This document shows, one piece after another, positions 1-9,382 of a DNA stretch of 49,746 bases. A program made the translations under genes and the position numbers. Under the pieces are notes generated by a model. The model was not told the DNA's origin. It saw nothing but the letters and a program-made list of their open reading frames with translations, and searched no databases. How positions within the stretch are numbered: position 1 is the stretch's first letter; each line of letters starts with the position of its first letter. Origin of the DNA: Clostridia bacterium (GTDB lineage Bacteria; Bacillota; Clostridia; Oscillospirales; CAG-272); the NCBI GenBank assembly GCA_017466375.1, contig JAFTUH010000041.1, positions 1 through 49,746 of the forward strand, given 5' to 3'.

Positions 1-1
1 T

Positions 2-1186
2 CACGGAAATGGCGCTCTGGAAGCGCTGAAGACACTCAAGGGAAACCGCGCAATGGTTTGCGTCGGCGGCGGCTCCATGAAGAAATTCGGTTTTCTTGAC
101 AAGGTCGTCTCCTACCTCAAGGAAGCAGGCATGGAGGTTGAACTGATCGAAGGAATCGAGCCCGATCCGTCTGTCACCACCGTTATGAAGGGCGCTGAGG
201 CTATGGCAAAATTCCAGCCCGACTGGATCGTGGCTATCGGCGGCGGCTCTCCCATCGACGCGGCAAAGGCTATGTGGATCAAGTATGAGTATCCGGAGAT
301 CACGTTTGAGCAGATGTGCGTCGTATTCGGCATTCCGGAGCTTCGCAAGAAAGCGCACTTCTGCGCGATTCCCTCCACGTCCGGTACGGCTACCGAGGTA
401 ACCGCATTCTCCGTTATCACCGATTACGAAAAGGGCATCAAGTACCCGCTTGCCGATTTCCAAATCACGCCCGACATCGCCATCGTTGATCCCGAACTGG
501 CTGAGACGATGCCGAAAAAGCTGACCGCACACACCGGCATGGATGCAATGACGCACGCAATTGAAGCGTACGTTTCCACCGCAAACTGCGAATTCACCGA
601 TCCGCTCGCCATCTTTGCAATCAAGATGATCCAGAGCGATCTCGTTGCCTCCTACAACGGCGATATGACGAAGCGCGCTTCCATGCACAACGCACAGTGC
701 CTGGCAGGTATGGCTTTCTCCAACGCACTGCTCGGTATCGTACATTCCATGGCGCACAAGACCGGCGCTGTTTTTGAGGATCTCGGCGCACATATCATCC
801 ACGGTGCCGCAAACGCAATGTATCTGCCGAAGGTTATCGCATTCAACGCAAAGGATGAGACCGCAAAGAAGCGCTACGGCGTGATTGCGGACTACATGGG
901 TCTTGGCGGTGCAAACGATGATGAAAAGGTTGCAAACCTCATCGCGTACCTCCGCGGCATGAACGATGCCCTCAACATTCCGCAGTGCATCAAGCATTAC
1001 GGCGCAGACAGCCTCCCCTGCGAGCAGGGCTTCGTTCCCGAGAACGTCTTCCTTGAGAGACTTCCCGAGATCGCGAAGAACGCTGTCGCAGACGCCTGCA
1101 CCGGTTCCAACCCGCGCAAGATCTCCGTTGCCGAGATGGAAAAGCTGCTCAAGTGCTGCTACTACGACACGGAAGTCGATTTCTAA
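2..1186 (+). CDS. Iron-containing alcohol dehydrogenase (5' end outside window)
   Basis: The reading frame is open from base 2, so the N-terminus lies upstream; 394 residues are visible and the family is about 380-400, so only a few residues are missing. The internal ATG at 53 is not the start, because the preceding codons (GNGALEALKTLKG) are typical family sequence. Seen: the nucleotide-binding GGGSPIDAAK motif, TSGTATEVT, and the metal-ligand motifs GMDAMTHAIE (Asp and His), HSMAH and HIIHG. The family (group III Fe-ADH, as in FucO and butanol dehydrogenases) reduces aldehydes with NAD(P)H in the cytoplasm. The fermentation substrate cannot be read from sequence; butanol-type or lactaldehyde-type are both possible. 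It is followed by a bidirectional terminator. Confidence 0.93.
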   Translation, partial: HGNGALEALKTLKGNRAMVCVGGGSMKKFGFLDKVVSYLKEAGMEVELIEGIEPDPSVTTVMKGAEAMAKFQPDWIVAIGGGSPIDAAKAMWIKYEYPEITFEQMCVVFGIPELRKKAHFCAIPSTSGTATEVTAFSVITDYEKGIKYPLADFQITPDIAIVDPELAETMPKKLTAHTGMDAMTHAIEAYVSTANCEFTDPLAIFAIKMIQSDLVASYNGDMTKRASMHNAQCLAGMAFSNALLGIVHSMAHKTGAVFEDLGAHIIHGAANAMYLPKVIAFNAKDETAKKRYGVIADYMGLGGANDDEKVANLIAYLRGMNDALNIPQCIKHYGADSLPCEQGFVPENVFLERLPEIAKNAVADACTGSNPRKISVAEMEKLLKCCYYDTEVDF

Positions 1187-1201
1187 TCCCCAGATTACAT
1201 C

Positions 1202-1240
1202 AAAAAAGCTCGTTGTCCGTAGGACAGCGAGCTTTTGTTT
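1202..1240. terminator. Bidirectional intrinsic terminator
   Basis: An inverted repeat with arms AAAGCTCGTTGTCC and GGACAGCGAGCTTTT (one G-U pair) is flanked by A6 on the left and T-rich sequence on the right. It can stop the rightward dehydrogenase transcript and the leftward rbfA-to-nitroreductase operon that converges on it. Confidence 0.9.
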
Positions 1241-1250
1241 TGTCATAAAA

Positions 1251-1829
1251 TCAAACGAGCAGACTGCCCAACGCGCGCTTTGGCACATGATGCACACCGC
1301 CCGCGTCACGGTAGTACGATGTGACCCCGTCCTCCCCGACCGTTTCAAGCAGGATCTCCTCGTCCGGCTCACCGAGCGCGATCACGAGAACGGGCACGAG
1401 ATTTTCGGCAAGTGTCAAATCTCCGTGCAAATCGGCTCGGTTGAAATTCGCGATCATACAACCGCCGAGACCTCTCTCTGCCGCGGCGAGAAGCATCGTC
1501 TGCGCGGCGATGCCGACATCCGTTGCACTTGCGGATTCCGAGGAAATAACGTCACGGTCATGACAGATCACAATTGCAGCGGTCGGCTCATGACCGTCCG
1601 GCGGAAAATGCCAATCAGGCAGTGCCGCCGCCCATTTCGTATGCGCAAGCACGCGTGCCATCTCCTCCGGCGTACTGACAAGCCGATACCGAAGCGGCTG
1701 TTTGTTTGCCGCAGAGGGACAGACGCGCGCACATTCGACAAGTGCCAAAAGTTCTTCTTCCGTGACCGATCTGACAGCGTTGAAGGATCGGTAGCTTCTG
1801 TTTTTCAGGACAAGATCATGCAGAGACAT
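1251..1829 (-). CDS. Nitroreductase family FMN oxidoreductase
   Basis: 192 residues starting MSLHDLVLKNRSYRSF, the usual NfsA/NfsB-like opening (LxxxRxSxRxF) that binds FMN phosphate. Further family features are CPSAANKQP and GLGGCMIANF. The start at 1829 is preferred over a GTG at 1835 because GAGG lies 7 bases upstream of it. Members use FMN and NAD(P)H to reduce nitro compounds, quinones or flavins; the physiological substrate is unknown. It is the last gene of the rbfA-nrnA-truB operon, about 18 bases after truB. That operon commonly continues with ribF; a flavoprotein stands here instead. Confidence 0.88.
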   Translation of the reverse strand: MSLHDLVLKNRSYRSFNAVRSVTEEELLALVECARVCPSAANKQPLRYRLVSTPEEMARVLAHTKWAAALPDWHFPPDGHEPTAAIVICHDRDVISSESASATDVGIAAQTMLLAAAERGLGGCMIANFNRADLHGDLTLAENLVPVLVIALGEPDEEILLETVGEDGVTSYYRDAGGVHHVPKRALGSLLV

Positions 1830-1847
1830 AAACACACCTCACGAAAA

Positions 1848-2762
1848 TCATAAAACGAACAGCTTCACCGCTTTGATCGCGGAGCCATCCGTGTATTCGC
1901 CAACCCGACCGAGTGCGAAGAATTCCTCGCCGCCATCCGTATGCCGATACAGCCGCACAAGCGTGCCGTCTGCCAGATGCGCGCCGATCTTCTTCTGATA
2001 GATCTCGCATCCGTTCTGCGAAAGGCGCGCGTAAAAATCGGGAAGCGTGACCGCAGGGCAATCCGAAAAGAACGATTCCAGCGGCAAGAGACGCGCGACG
2101 CGCTCCTCCTGTGTCATCTCCTCCAGTTCGGCAACGCTGACCGATTCAGCAAGCGTGAACGGACCGCTTTCCGTGCGGATCAGTGACGCCATCGCCGCAC
2201 CGCACCCGAGGGCAGCACCGATATCGGCGCAAAGCGTGCGTATGTACGTCCCCTTGGAGCACCGAACGTCCAGTCGGTAAAGATCGTCCGCCTCCCGTAC
2301 AGCGGTAAGCGAATCAATACGGATCGGGCGCGGCTGTCTCTCCACAGTAATCCCCTCACGGGCGAGATCGACCAGTTTTTTACCGCCGACCTTCAAAGCA
2401 CTGTACATGGGCGGAATCTGCTCAATATCGCCGACGAACCGTTCCACCGCGGCGAGCACCTCGGCTTCGCTCGGGAGAGTATCGCTCTCCGTCAGCACCG
2501 TGCCGCTCGTATCCTCCGTATCCGTTGTGATGCCGAGACGCATTCCGGCAGTATAGCGTTTGTTTTCCGCCACGATAAAATCGGATGCCTTGACCGCGCG
2601 CCCGATCAGCACAGGCAGAACGCCCGTCGCCATCGGATCAAGCGTGCCGGTATGCCCGACCTGCTTCGTTCCGAACAATCGGCGCAGACGGTTGACGATA
2701 TCGGATGACGTAACGCCCGCGTGCTTATTGACAATGATGATCCCCGAGACCGGCGCACTCAT
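1848..2762 (-). CDS. truB: tRNA pseudouridine(55) synthase TruB
   Basis: 304 residues. TruB converts U55 of the tRNA T-loop to pseudouridine. The catalytic aspartate lies in GTLDPMATG (Asp42), the opening SGIIIVNKHAGVTSSDIV and the later KGTYIRTLCADIG motif are family hallmarks, and a C-terminal PUA-like segment follows. The start codon overlaps the nrnA stop by 4 bases (ATGA), showing translational coupling. Order rbfA-nrnA-truB is the classical translation/RNA-processing arrangement. Confidence 0.97.
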   Translation of the reverse strand: MSAPVSGIIIVNKHAGVTSSDIVNRLRRLFGTKQVGHTGTLDPMATGVLPVLIGRAVKASDFIVAENKRYTAGMRLGITTDTEDTSGTVLTESDTLPSEAEVLAAVERFVGDIEQIPPMYSALKVGGKKLVDLAREGITVERQPRPIRIDSLTAVREADDLYRLDVRCSKGTYIRTLCADIGAALGCGAAMASLIRTESGPFTLAESVSVAELEEMTQEERVARLLPLESFFSDCPAVTLPDFYARLSQNGCEIYQKKIGAHLADGTLVRLYRHTDGGEEFFALGRVGEYTDGSAIKAVKLFVL

Positions 2763-3793
2763 TCTGCGCCCTCCGTACCGAGCAGTTTGCCGAATGCCTC
2801 AACGACGACAGCAAGCGCACTTTCGGCATCGGGTGCCGTGATACTGCAGCCTGCCGCACGCTTGTGACCGCCGCCGCCAAACGACGCGCAAACCGCGGAC
2901 ACGTCAAGATCCTCCGTAGAGCGGGAACTGACGCGCCAGCTTGTCGGCTCCGTCTCATCCTGCTTGACGGACAGGGCGATCCGCACCCCTTCGAGCGAAC
3001 GCGGAAGACCGACAATATCTCCAAAATCCGACCGGCTGAGTCCGCTTTGCGTGAGCATCTCCTGTGTCAGCAGAACAACACCGATCGCGCCGTCAAAAAA
3101 CAGGCGAAGCGCATCGATGCCGGCACGCTGTGCGTACAGTTCCTGTATCGTACGGCACGCAAACAGGCGGTGATTGAGCATAGCAATATCGTCCCCGCCG
3201 TCATCCGCCGCACTGATTGTCTCCAGCAGATCCGCCGCTTTCAGCAGTGTATCCTTCGTTGTATTGGAGTATTTGAAGCTGCCCGTATCGGAAACGATCG
3301 CGGCGTAAAGCAGCCGGCAGATATCCGCCGACGGTGCAAGGTGCCCCTTCGACACGAAAAGCCCGTACAGATCGACAAGCACCTCTCCTGCCGCCGATGC
3401 GGTAGGTACCGTACAGTGCGCACAAAACGGATCGTTCTGCCCATGATGATCGATACTGAGCGAGATTTTCTCTGCCAGCGGAGAAAGGGTACCAAGCTGT
3501 GCAACAGATGCCGTATCCACCGCGCACAGGAGTGCGTAACCGTCCTCCATTCCCTCTATATAGGCGCAAGACTCCTGCTCCCGCATCAGAAAGCCAAGGC
3601 GGTGCGGAATCGCATCCGCGCAGACGACACGCGCCGTCTTACCCATCGCACGGAGCATCTGTGCGAGCGCAAAACCGCTGCCGAGGGCATCTCCATCGGG
3701 ATTCTGATGGATGAAGATCAGCACAGACGGTGCGTCCAGAAGCCGCCCTGCCGCCTCGGAAAGCGGGATAGCGGTGATTTTATTCGTCATCAT
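2759..3793 (-). CDS. nrnA: DHH/DHHA1 phosphoesterase, NrnA-like oligoribonuclease / pAp phosphatase
   Basis: About 344 residues. NrnA-type enzymes degrade 2-5 nt RNA fragments and dephosphorylate 3'-phosphoadenosine 5'-phosphate. Visible motifs in order: HQNPDGDALGSG, CAVDTA, DHHGQND, SDTGSFKYSNT, and the DHHA1 motif GGGGHKRAAGC. The frame is open back to 3883, but that stretch is antisense-free overlap with rbfA and does not look like protein of this family. The start is one of two adjacent ATGs (3793 or 3790) with AGAGGCGG just upstream inside the rbfA 3' end, so the genes overlap by 11-14 bases and are probably translationally coupled. Confidence 0.93.
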   Translation of the reverse strand: MMTNKITAIPLSEAAGRLLDAPSVLIFIHQNPDGDALGSGFALAQMLRAMGKTARVVCADAIPHRLGFLMREQESCAYIEGMEDGYALLCAVDTASVAQLGTLSPLAEKISLSIDHHGQNDPFCAHCTVPTASAAGEVLVDLYGLFVSKGHLAPSADICRLLYAAIVSDTGSFKYSNTTKDTLLKAADLLETISAADDGGDDIAMLNHRLFACRTIQELYAQRAGIDALRLFFDGAIGVVLLTQEMLTQSGLSRSDFGDIVGLPRSLEGVRIALSVKQDETEPTSWRVSSRSTEDLDVSAVCASFGGGGHKRAAGCSITAPDAESALAVVVEAFGKLLGTEGAE

Positions 3794-4148
3794 CTGCCGC
3801 CTCTGCATCATCCGACGGAATATCAAGCGAGCTGAGGAGAGACGCGATGTGTGCGCCGTGGCTGACGGAATCGTCATGCACAAACGTAAGCTCCGGCGTC
3901 GCGCGCAGATTCAGTCTCTGCGCCAGCTGCGAGCGGATAAATCCGGATGCGCTTTTCAGTCCCTTCAGCGTCTCCTTGACGTCTGCATCAAAAGCGGAAA
4001 AATAAATCTTCGCATATTTGAGATCGCCGCTGACGGACGCGCCCGTAACGGTGATCATTCCGACGCGCGGATCCTTCACCTCTCTGAGGATCATGGAAAC
4101 CTCCTGCATGACGGAATCGTTCACGCGTTCTTTTCTGTAATTCGGCAT
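3780..4148 (-). CDS. rbfA: Ribosome-binding factor A
   Basis: 122 residues starting MPNYRKERVNDSVMQEVS, with the KH-like core including LREVKDPRVG and YAKIYFSAF. RbfA binds the 30S subunit and assists 16S rRNA 5'-end maturation. RBS GGGAGG lies upstream of the ATG. It is the first gene of this operon and has its own promoter; infB and nusA, which usually precede rbfA in Firmicutes, are not here. The C-terminus is acidic (EAADDDE). Confidence 0.96.
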   Translation of the reverse strand: MPNYRKERVNDSVMQEVSMILREVKDPRVGMITVTGASVSGDLKYAKIYFSAFDADVKETLKGLKSASGFIRSQLAQRLNLRATPELTFVHDDSVSHGAHIASLLSSLDIPSDDAEAADDDE

Positions 4149-4182
4149 ATATGCCTCCCATGTTGTAAATCTCTTATAAAAC

Positions 4183-4211
4183 AGTATACCACATCGCTCG
4201 AAAAATTACAA
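4183..4211 (-). promoter_or_regulatory. SigA-type promoter for rbfA operon
   Basis: On the minus strand TTGTAA (4211-4206) is separated by 17 bases from TATACT (4188-4183), with rbfA about 35 bases downstream. Confidence 0.75.
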
Positions 4212-4273
4212 TCGCTTTTTTTGCAGAGAGCCGTCCGTTTTTGACAAAAAGCACTTTATTTCGTTTTTTGCCC

Positions 4274-4302
4274 TTGCTGATCGGCGGCGGGCATGGTATA
4301 AT
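4274..4302 (+). promoter_or_regulatory. SigA-type promoter for the SbcD/SbcC-like pair
   Basis: TTGCTG (4274-4279), 17-base spacer, TATAAT (4297-4302). Together with the rbfA promoter it forms a divergent promoter region in the 192-base gap 4149-4340. Confidence 0.7.
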
Positions 4303-4340
4303 AGTATTGTACATCTATTTACACGAGGAGGGTCGAACAC

Positions 4341-5465
4341 TTGAAAATCCTGCACACCGGTGACATTCATCTGGACAGCGCCTTCTCCCGCCCGGATTCC
4401 GTGGGTGCATCATCCCGACGCGATGAGCTTCGTAAGACGTTTACTCGCATGATGCGCTACGCACGTGAAAACGGCATCGATATGATCCTGATCGCGGGAG
4501 ATCTGTTTGAGGATTCCTTTATATCGCGTGAGACCATTGCCATGATGATCCGTGAGTTTTTCGCGTTCGGAAAACCTGTCATCATCTCTCCCGGAAACCA
4601 TGACTGTGCCTCACCGGGCAGTATCTGGGAGAAAAATCTGTTTCCCGAAAACGTATACGTTTTCACCGAGCCGACGCTCTCCTATTTCGCGTTCGATCAG
4701 TACGGTGCGGACGTATACGGCTATGCATTTACCTCACCGAGCCGTACCGACTCTCCCCTGAACGGCGCTGAGGTCAACAATCCCGATCGGATCAATCTGC
4801 TTTGTGCACACGGAGATACATCCTCCCCGCTTTCCTCCTACTGCCCGATCACAAAAGCAGATATCGCCGCTTTTGGGGCAGAATACGCCGCACTCGGACA
4901 CATTCACAATCCGGAAAGCATCGTCAGTGACGGAAGCCGTGCGTACGCGTACTGCGGCTGTCTTGAGGCACGCGGACCGGATGAAACAGGCAAAAAGGGC
5001 GCCATTGTGGTCGATATTCAAAAGAAAAACGGCATCGCGCACGTGACGGCACAGCGCATCCGTTTCTCCGGCCGCCGCTATGAGCGTCTCTCCATCGACT
5101 GCACGGGCGCGGATACACTCACCTTTATCGAGGATGCACTTACCCAGGAGATCGAGAAGCATACACTCGGCGCAGATACTTGCCTGCGGGCAGTTCTGAC
5201 GGGCGCTGTATCCCCCTCTCTTATCATTGACAAACGCTCCCTCAGCACGCGATTCTCCCAGCTTCTGTCCTTGGAGATTCTGGATGAAACGATCCCCCAG
5301 CTCGATGCACACGAATTCGAAAACGACCGCACGGTACGCGGCGCTTTCTACCGCGCTATGCGGGATAAAATCGAAAACGCATCTCCCCGCGAGAGGGAAA
5401 TCGCAGTGCGTGCCCTCCGCGTCGGACTTGCCGCTATCGCCGGCGAGAATATCAGCGATCTTTGA
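4341..5465 (+). CDS. SbcD/YhaO-like metallophosphoesterase (DNA repair exonuclease subunit)
   Basis: 374 residues. The calcineurin-like phosphoesterase motifs are all present in order: GDIHLDS, GDLFED, GNHD, CAHGD and GHIHNPE, which together bind two metal ions. The start is an unusual TTG with GAGGAGGG 8 bases upstream; no better ATG exists because the motif GDIHLD begins at residue 6. It belongs to the Mre11/SbcD superfamily and is paired with an ABC-type ATPase 12 bases downstream, as in the B. subtilis YhaO-YhaN pair. Inferred role: nuclease subunit of a DNA end-processing complex. Confidence 0.9.
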   Translation: MKILHTGDIHLDSAFSRPDSVGASSRRDELRKTFTRMMRYARENGIDMILIAGDLFEDSFISRETIAMMIREFFAFGKPVIISPGNHDCASPGSIWEKNLFPENVYVFTEPTLSYFAFDQYGADVYGYAFTSPSRTDSPLNGAEVNNPDRINLLCAHGDTSSPLSSYCPITKADIAAFGAEYAALGHIHNPESIVSDGSRAYAYCGCLEARGPDETGKKGAIVVDIQKKNGIAHVTAQRIRFSGRRYERLSIDCTGADTLTFIEDALTQEIEKHTLGADTCLRAVLTGAVSPSLIIDKRSLSTRFSQLLSLEILDETIPQLDAHEFENDRTVRGAFYRAMRDKIENASPREREIAVRALRVGLAAIAGENISDL

Positions 5466-5477
5466 CGGAGGCTGACT

Positions 5478-7820
5478 ATGTACATAAAAAACCTGAACAT
5501 TTCCGCTTTCGGTACCCTGCGTGATCGGGAGATCGATCTCACGCACGGCTTGAACATTATCGAAGGAGATAACGAATCCGGCAAAAGCGCCGCCGCCATG
5601 TTTATCAAATTCATGCTGTACGGTCTTTCCGGAAAATCCACGGGCGGAGAGCTGACGGAGCGCCGCCGCTACGTAAACTGGAGCACGGGTACGGCAGGCG
5701 GATCCATGACCGTTGCCGACGGGGAGAAAGAATACCGCATCGAACGGCTTCTCACCGTATCGCAGACGGAGGACGGCGGAAAAACGCGCGAAACTGTACG
5801 CGAAAGCATCCGCATGATCGATACCGCCACGAACACCGTAATCCTGAAGGGCGAAAATCCGGGCGAAAAGCTGTTCGGCGTTCCGGAGAATATTTTCATG
5901 AATACCGTTTTTGTCCGTCAGATCGACGGCGCGCGCATCAGCAGTACGGGCGTTCTCGCCTCTATTGAGAATCTGCTGTTCAGTGCAAACGAAACGGTCG
6001 GCACGAAAAAAGCCATCGAACGGCTGGACGACGAGCGACGCCGCATCCTGCACAAAAACGGCGGCGGCGGACTGCTCCACGATCTCCGTACCGAACGGAG
6101 TGAAGCGGTTGCCATGCTCAGAGACGCGGAAACACGCTCGGGTACGCTTACAGCATCCGAGGAGGATTTTGAATCCGCAAAGGCACAGTGCGAAGCTCTG
6201 CAGGAGAAAATCCGATCACAGACACTCATCTGCCGCTACGGCGCGCTCAATCTCATCCGCCGCCGCTTTGATACGGCAACCGCGGCGAGAAAAAAGATCG
6301 CCGAAACGGAAGCAAAAATCGCCGAAGCGGAGGCAGCCGGCCAGAACGCCGACTATCTTGCCCGGCTGAAAGACACGCACCGGCGCCTTACCTCCCTCGG
6401 GGAGATGACGGAGAATCTGAAAGCCGCACGCACGGAGGCACACGCACAGTGGAAGAACGCGTATCAGACCGCGAACAACATCCATATCGATACGGAGGAC
6501 GCCACGCACGAAGCGGCATCTCTGCGCGGACGGATGCGCGGAATGACCGCCGCCGGAATCGTACTGCTTCTGCTTGCCGCCGCGGCAGGCGCGGGCGCGT
6601 GGCTGCTGTACAAGATGCTCCACCCGCAGTATACCGCCGCTATCATCGGCACCGCGGTCCTTGCTGCCCTTGCTTTTCTGTTCTTCATTCTGGGTGGTCG
6701 CGCCAAGCGTAAATTGACCGATCACCTGATTGAATGGGATGCCGCCTCGGTGAAGGATATTCCCGCCGCCATTCTGCGAAAATACGGAGACACCGCCGAT
6801 CCCGAAAAGCTGAAAGAAGAGGAACAGCGGCTCGACGAAGCGTACGAAAACACGCGCAGACAGCGCCGTGATCTTGCCGCAGAGGCAATCGAGCTTGCAG
6901 GGCGCTACCTTGCGGACGTGCCGTGTTCGTCTGCCGGTGCTGATACCGGTGATTCGGACTCCGCATGGATTGACAGTGCGTTTGCCGCGCTCACAGCCGC
7001 TACGGAAGAAACCGAGAAGCACTGCACCTTTGCAGATTCGCTCCGCAGTGAGGCAGATGCACTTCGCGGGCGTCTGTCCGTGCTGGAGGAACAGCTTTCC
7101 ACGGAGGACGAAACCGCCGTACGCGAAGCGTTCAACAAAAATATGCAGACGCCGGAGGGACGAATCGCCTCGGGCATTGACGCTCCGCGTTTAGAGGCTG
7201 CCCGCGCCGCGCTTGAACAGCTGAAGGAAGAATACTCTGCCGCAGAAAAGCGGATGCACTCGCTGGAAACGGGCATCGCCGCCGCGCGTGCCGTAGCCAT
7301 ATCCCCGGCGGAGATCGCTGACAAGATCACCGCGCTGGACGGAGAGATTGAAGAACTCGCCAAACGGCACGAGGCGTACTGCCTCGCGATCGATATGCTG
7401 AAAAGCGCGTCGGAATCCATGCGTGCAGGCGTTCTGCCGCGCGTGGTGAGTGAGGCGTGCGCCTCTGCTAACCAATTCGCGGGCGGCTCATTTGATGCAA
7501 TCGGCGTGGACGAATCGCTCTCGATGAATTTCACCCGCGGCGGTCAGACGCACGAGGTGGAATATCTCTCCGAAGGTACGAAGGATATCGCCTACGTCAG
7601 CCTGCGCCGTGCGCTCACAGGCGTGCTGTTCGACGGCGTGCGTCCGCCCTTGATTTACGACGAGAGCTTTGCCCGCGTGGATGAAACCCGTCTGGAGCGA
7701 ATCCTCGCTCTGCTTGCCGCTGACGAAGGTATCGGAGCACAGAGCATTCTCCTCTCCTGCCACAAGAGAGAGGCGAATATTGCAAGAAAGATCGGAAATG
7801 TGAATATTGTACAGTTGTAA
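5478..7820 (+). CDS. SbcC/YhaN-like AAA ATPase with two internal membrane segments
   Basis: 780 residues. N-terminal ATPase half with Walker A GDNESGKS (near residues 30-37), a long Ala/Glu/Lys-rich coiled-coil region, two adjacent hydrophobic helices at about residues 355-410, a second coiled coil, and a C-terminal half with the ABC signature LSEGT (near 696) and Walker B PPLIYDES (near 724). This SMC-like plan matches Mre11-Rad50/SbcCD partners, but a membrane hairpin replaces the zinc-hook position. YhaN-type proteins share this topology. The complex is therefore probably membrane-tethered. Translated from ATG 5478, 12 bases after the nuclease gene. Confidence 0.88.
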   Translation: MYIKNLNISAFGTLRDREIDLTHGLNIIEGDNESGKSAAAMFIKFMLYGLSGKSTGGELTERRRYVNWSTGTAGGSMTVADGEKEYRIERLLTVSQTEDGGKTRETVRESIRMIDTATNTVILKGENPGEKLFGVPENIFMNTVFVRQIDGARISSTGVLASIENLLFSANETVGTKKAIERLDDERRRILHKNGGGGLLHDLRTERSEAVAMLRDAETRSGTLTASEEDFESAKAQCEALQEKIRSQTLICRYGALNLIRRRFDTATAARKKIAETEAKIAEAEAAGQNADYLARLKDTHRRLTSLGEMTENLKAARTEAHAQWKNAYQTANNIHIDTEDATHEAASLRGRMRGMTAAGIVLLLLAAAAGAGAWLLYKMLHPQYTAAIIGTAVLAALAFLFFILGGRAKRKLTDHLIEWDAASVKDIPAAILRKYGDTADPEKLKEEEQRLDEAYENTRRQRRDLAAEAIELAGRYLADVPCSSAGADTGDSDSAWIDSAFAALTAATEETEKHCTFADSLRSEADALRGRLSVLEEQLSTEDETAVREAFNKNMQTPEGRIASGIDAPRLEAARAALEQLKEEYSAAEKRMHSLETGIAAARAVAISPAEIADKITALDGEIEELAKRHEAYCLAIDMLKSASESMRAGVLPRVVSEACASANQFAGGSFDAIGVDESLSMNFTRGGQTHEVEYLSEGTKDIAYVSLRRALTGVLFDGVRPPLIYDESFARVDETRLERILALLAADEGIGAQSILLSCHKREANIARKIGNVNIVQL

Positions 7821-7827
7821 TAACGAA

Positions 7828-7866
7828 AACACAGCCGGGAACAAATCGTTCCCGGCTGTGTTGGTT
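7828..7866. terminator. Strong bidirectional terminator hairpin
   Basis: A perfect 15-bp stem (7828-7842 with 7848-7862) and 5-base loop. The T-tract is better on the minus strand (GTGTTTTCG) than on the plus strand, so it may mainly serve the leftward membrane-protein gene, while also ending the SbcD/C-like operon. Confidence 0.85.
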
Positions 7867-7935
7867 GTATATATCCGATACAATATGTGGTGATTTGGCA
7901 ATTTTACAAATGTAGGTTACAAGAGAACTTCCTCT

Positions 7936-9348
7936 TCACTCGTTTTCCACACCGATTTTTTGTGCAAGTCCTGCAAGGTACTCCGGGCGGTAGTATGCTT
8001 CTACAATCAGCATGCTTTCCTCCGGCGTAAACTGCGCGGCGGCGTACCGTTCAATATATGGCACAATGAAGTCTCTGTCATACCGATACAAATATTCACA
8101 GCCGTATTCAAAGGCAATCACATTTCCCTCGGAGATCAGCCATTCAACTGTTTTTATCAGAATTAAATTCTCCTCGCACGTTTTCAAATCCTGAAAATTT
8201 ACGGTGCGCGGTTTTCCATTCTCCACAAACGAAATGGCAGCATTTTTATACAAGTACACTTCCGTATCTTCAATTGTGTATTCAGTAATTGTGATATTTA
8301 CATCTGAAGGATAACACTGAAACATAGGATTATGCTCAAGTGCTTTTAACACTGCAACCTTTTGTTGATTACAAAACAATTGAATTGTCTCTATTTGATA
8401 TACAGTTCTTTTTGAAGATCGTCCATCCATTCGAAAAATTCGAGTGGTTTCTTTTTGTCCCACATAAAACGAACTATCCAACTCATTATGTGTTTGGTAC
8501 ATGGAAAATCTCTTTATTTCTGCAATAGAATTATTTGGATAGATCATAAATTTAACGACACATAAAACAACTACAATCACGCACAGAAGGAAGAAGCGAA
8601 TGCACCAAATCACACCTTGTCTTGTACGGGTATGCGCTTGCAAATGCGGATATGTATGATCTGATTCCTCGCTATCACGAGGCGCAGTGCTCACCGCATG
8701 GCAAATGATGAACGTACTGCCAATTACTGTGTCAAACAGCATATCCCGAATGCTTTGTATAAATTCCGTATTCTGAATAAACTGGCGCAGATACGGAGAA
8801 GTAAACAGATACTTCTCATTAAGAACCACACATTCCTCAAACGCCGCTACACTGAAACAGATTTTTATTCCCAATGCGACGATCAAAACAGATGAAGCAA
8901 CAATAACTGCTTTTTTGTTTTTAATGAAAGACAGGCGTCCCTTAACAAGCACAGCGTAAACGATGATCCATTCCAACACGACGCAGACATCCCGCATACC
9001 ATAAGGGACAACTATCTCAAAAATTGCACAAAGCAAATCGAAACTCACTTGTACAAGAATCAAAGCAAGTAATTTTCCAACAAAGTTCCTGCCTTGCAAC
9101 GTACTGTCAGATCGAAAAATGTGTTGGGAGAAAATCGTTTTGTTTTTTGTAACGGCAAGAATCAAAAATGAAAAATAAACACCATAAAACAAGAGCCGTA
9201 AAAAACTTTCACAGAGCAATGACAGAGAAAAAACATTTACGATGGAGGTCCAATCAACTATGTATTTGGGATATGAATAACTAACCCAAAATACAATATT
9301 GAGTATCACAAGCATACAAATATTGAATGATATTGTTTGTTTTTTCAC
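7936..9348 (-). CDS. Unrecognised polytopic membrane protein with C-terminal extracytoplasmic domain
   Basis: About 470 residues; no family recognised. Six to seven hydrophobic segments lie in the first ~270 residues, the last being IRFFLLCVIVVVLCVVKFMI, followed by about 200 mostly polar residues. The likely start is GTG at 9348 (VKKQTISFNICML), nine bases after GGAGG; the in-frame ATG at 9357 would directly abut the GGAGG. The gene is visibly more AT-rich than its neighbours in codon choice, which suggests acquisition by transfer. It is monocistronic, with its own consensus promoter and terminators on both sides. An enzyme or transport function cannot be assigned. Confidence 0.8.
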   Translation of the reverse strand: MKKQTISFNICMLVILNIVFWVSYSYPKYIVDWTSIVNVFSLSLLCESFLRLLFYGVYFSFLILAVTKNKTIFSQHIFRSDSTLQGRNFVGKLLALILVQVSFDLLCAIFEIVVPYGMRDVCVVLEWIIVYAVLVKGRLSFIKNKKAVIVASSVLIVALGIKICFSVAAFEECVVLNEKYLFTSPYLRQFIQNTEFIQSIRDMLFDTVIGSTFIICHAVSTAPRDSEESDHTYPHLQAHTRTRQGVIWCIRFFLLCVIVVVLCVVKFMIYPNNSIAEIKRFSMYQTHNELDSSFYVGQKETTRIFRMDGRSSKRTVYQIETIQLFCNQQKVAVLKALEHNPMFQCYPSDVNITITEYTIEDTEVYLYKNAAISFVENGKPRTVNFQDLKTCEENLILIKTVEWLISEGNVIAFEYGCEYLYRYDRDFIVPYIERYAAAQFTPEESMLIVEAYYRPEYLAGLAQKIGVENE

Positions 9349-9382
9349 TACTGTCATCCTCCAGCATAGTATTGTGTGTTTT

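Noticed and set aside
4341..7820. Canonical SbcCD
   Set aside because: The ATPase is too short and has a membrane hairpin instead of a CxxC zinc hook; the YhaO/YhaN type fits better.
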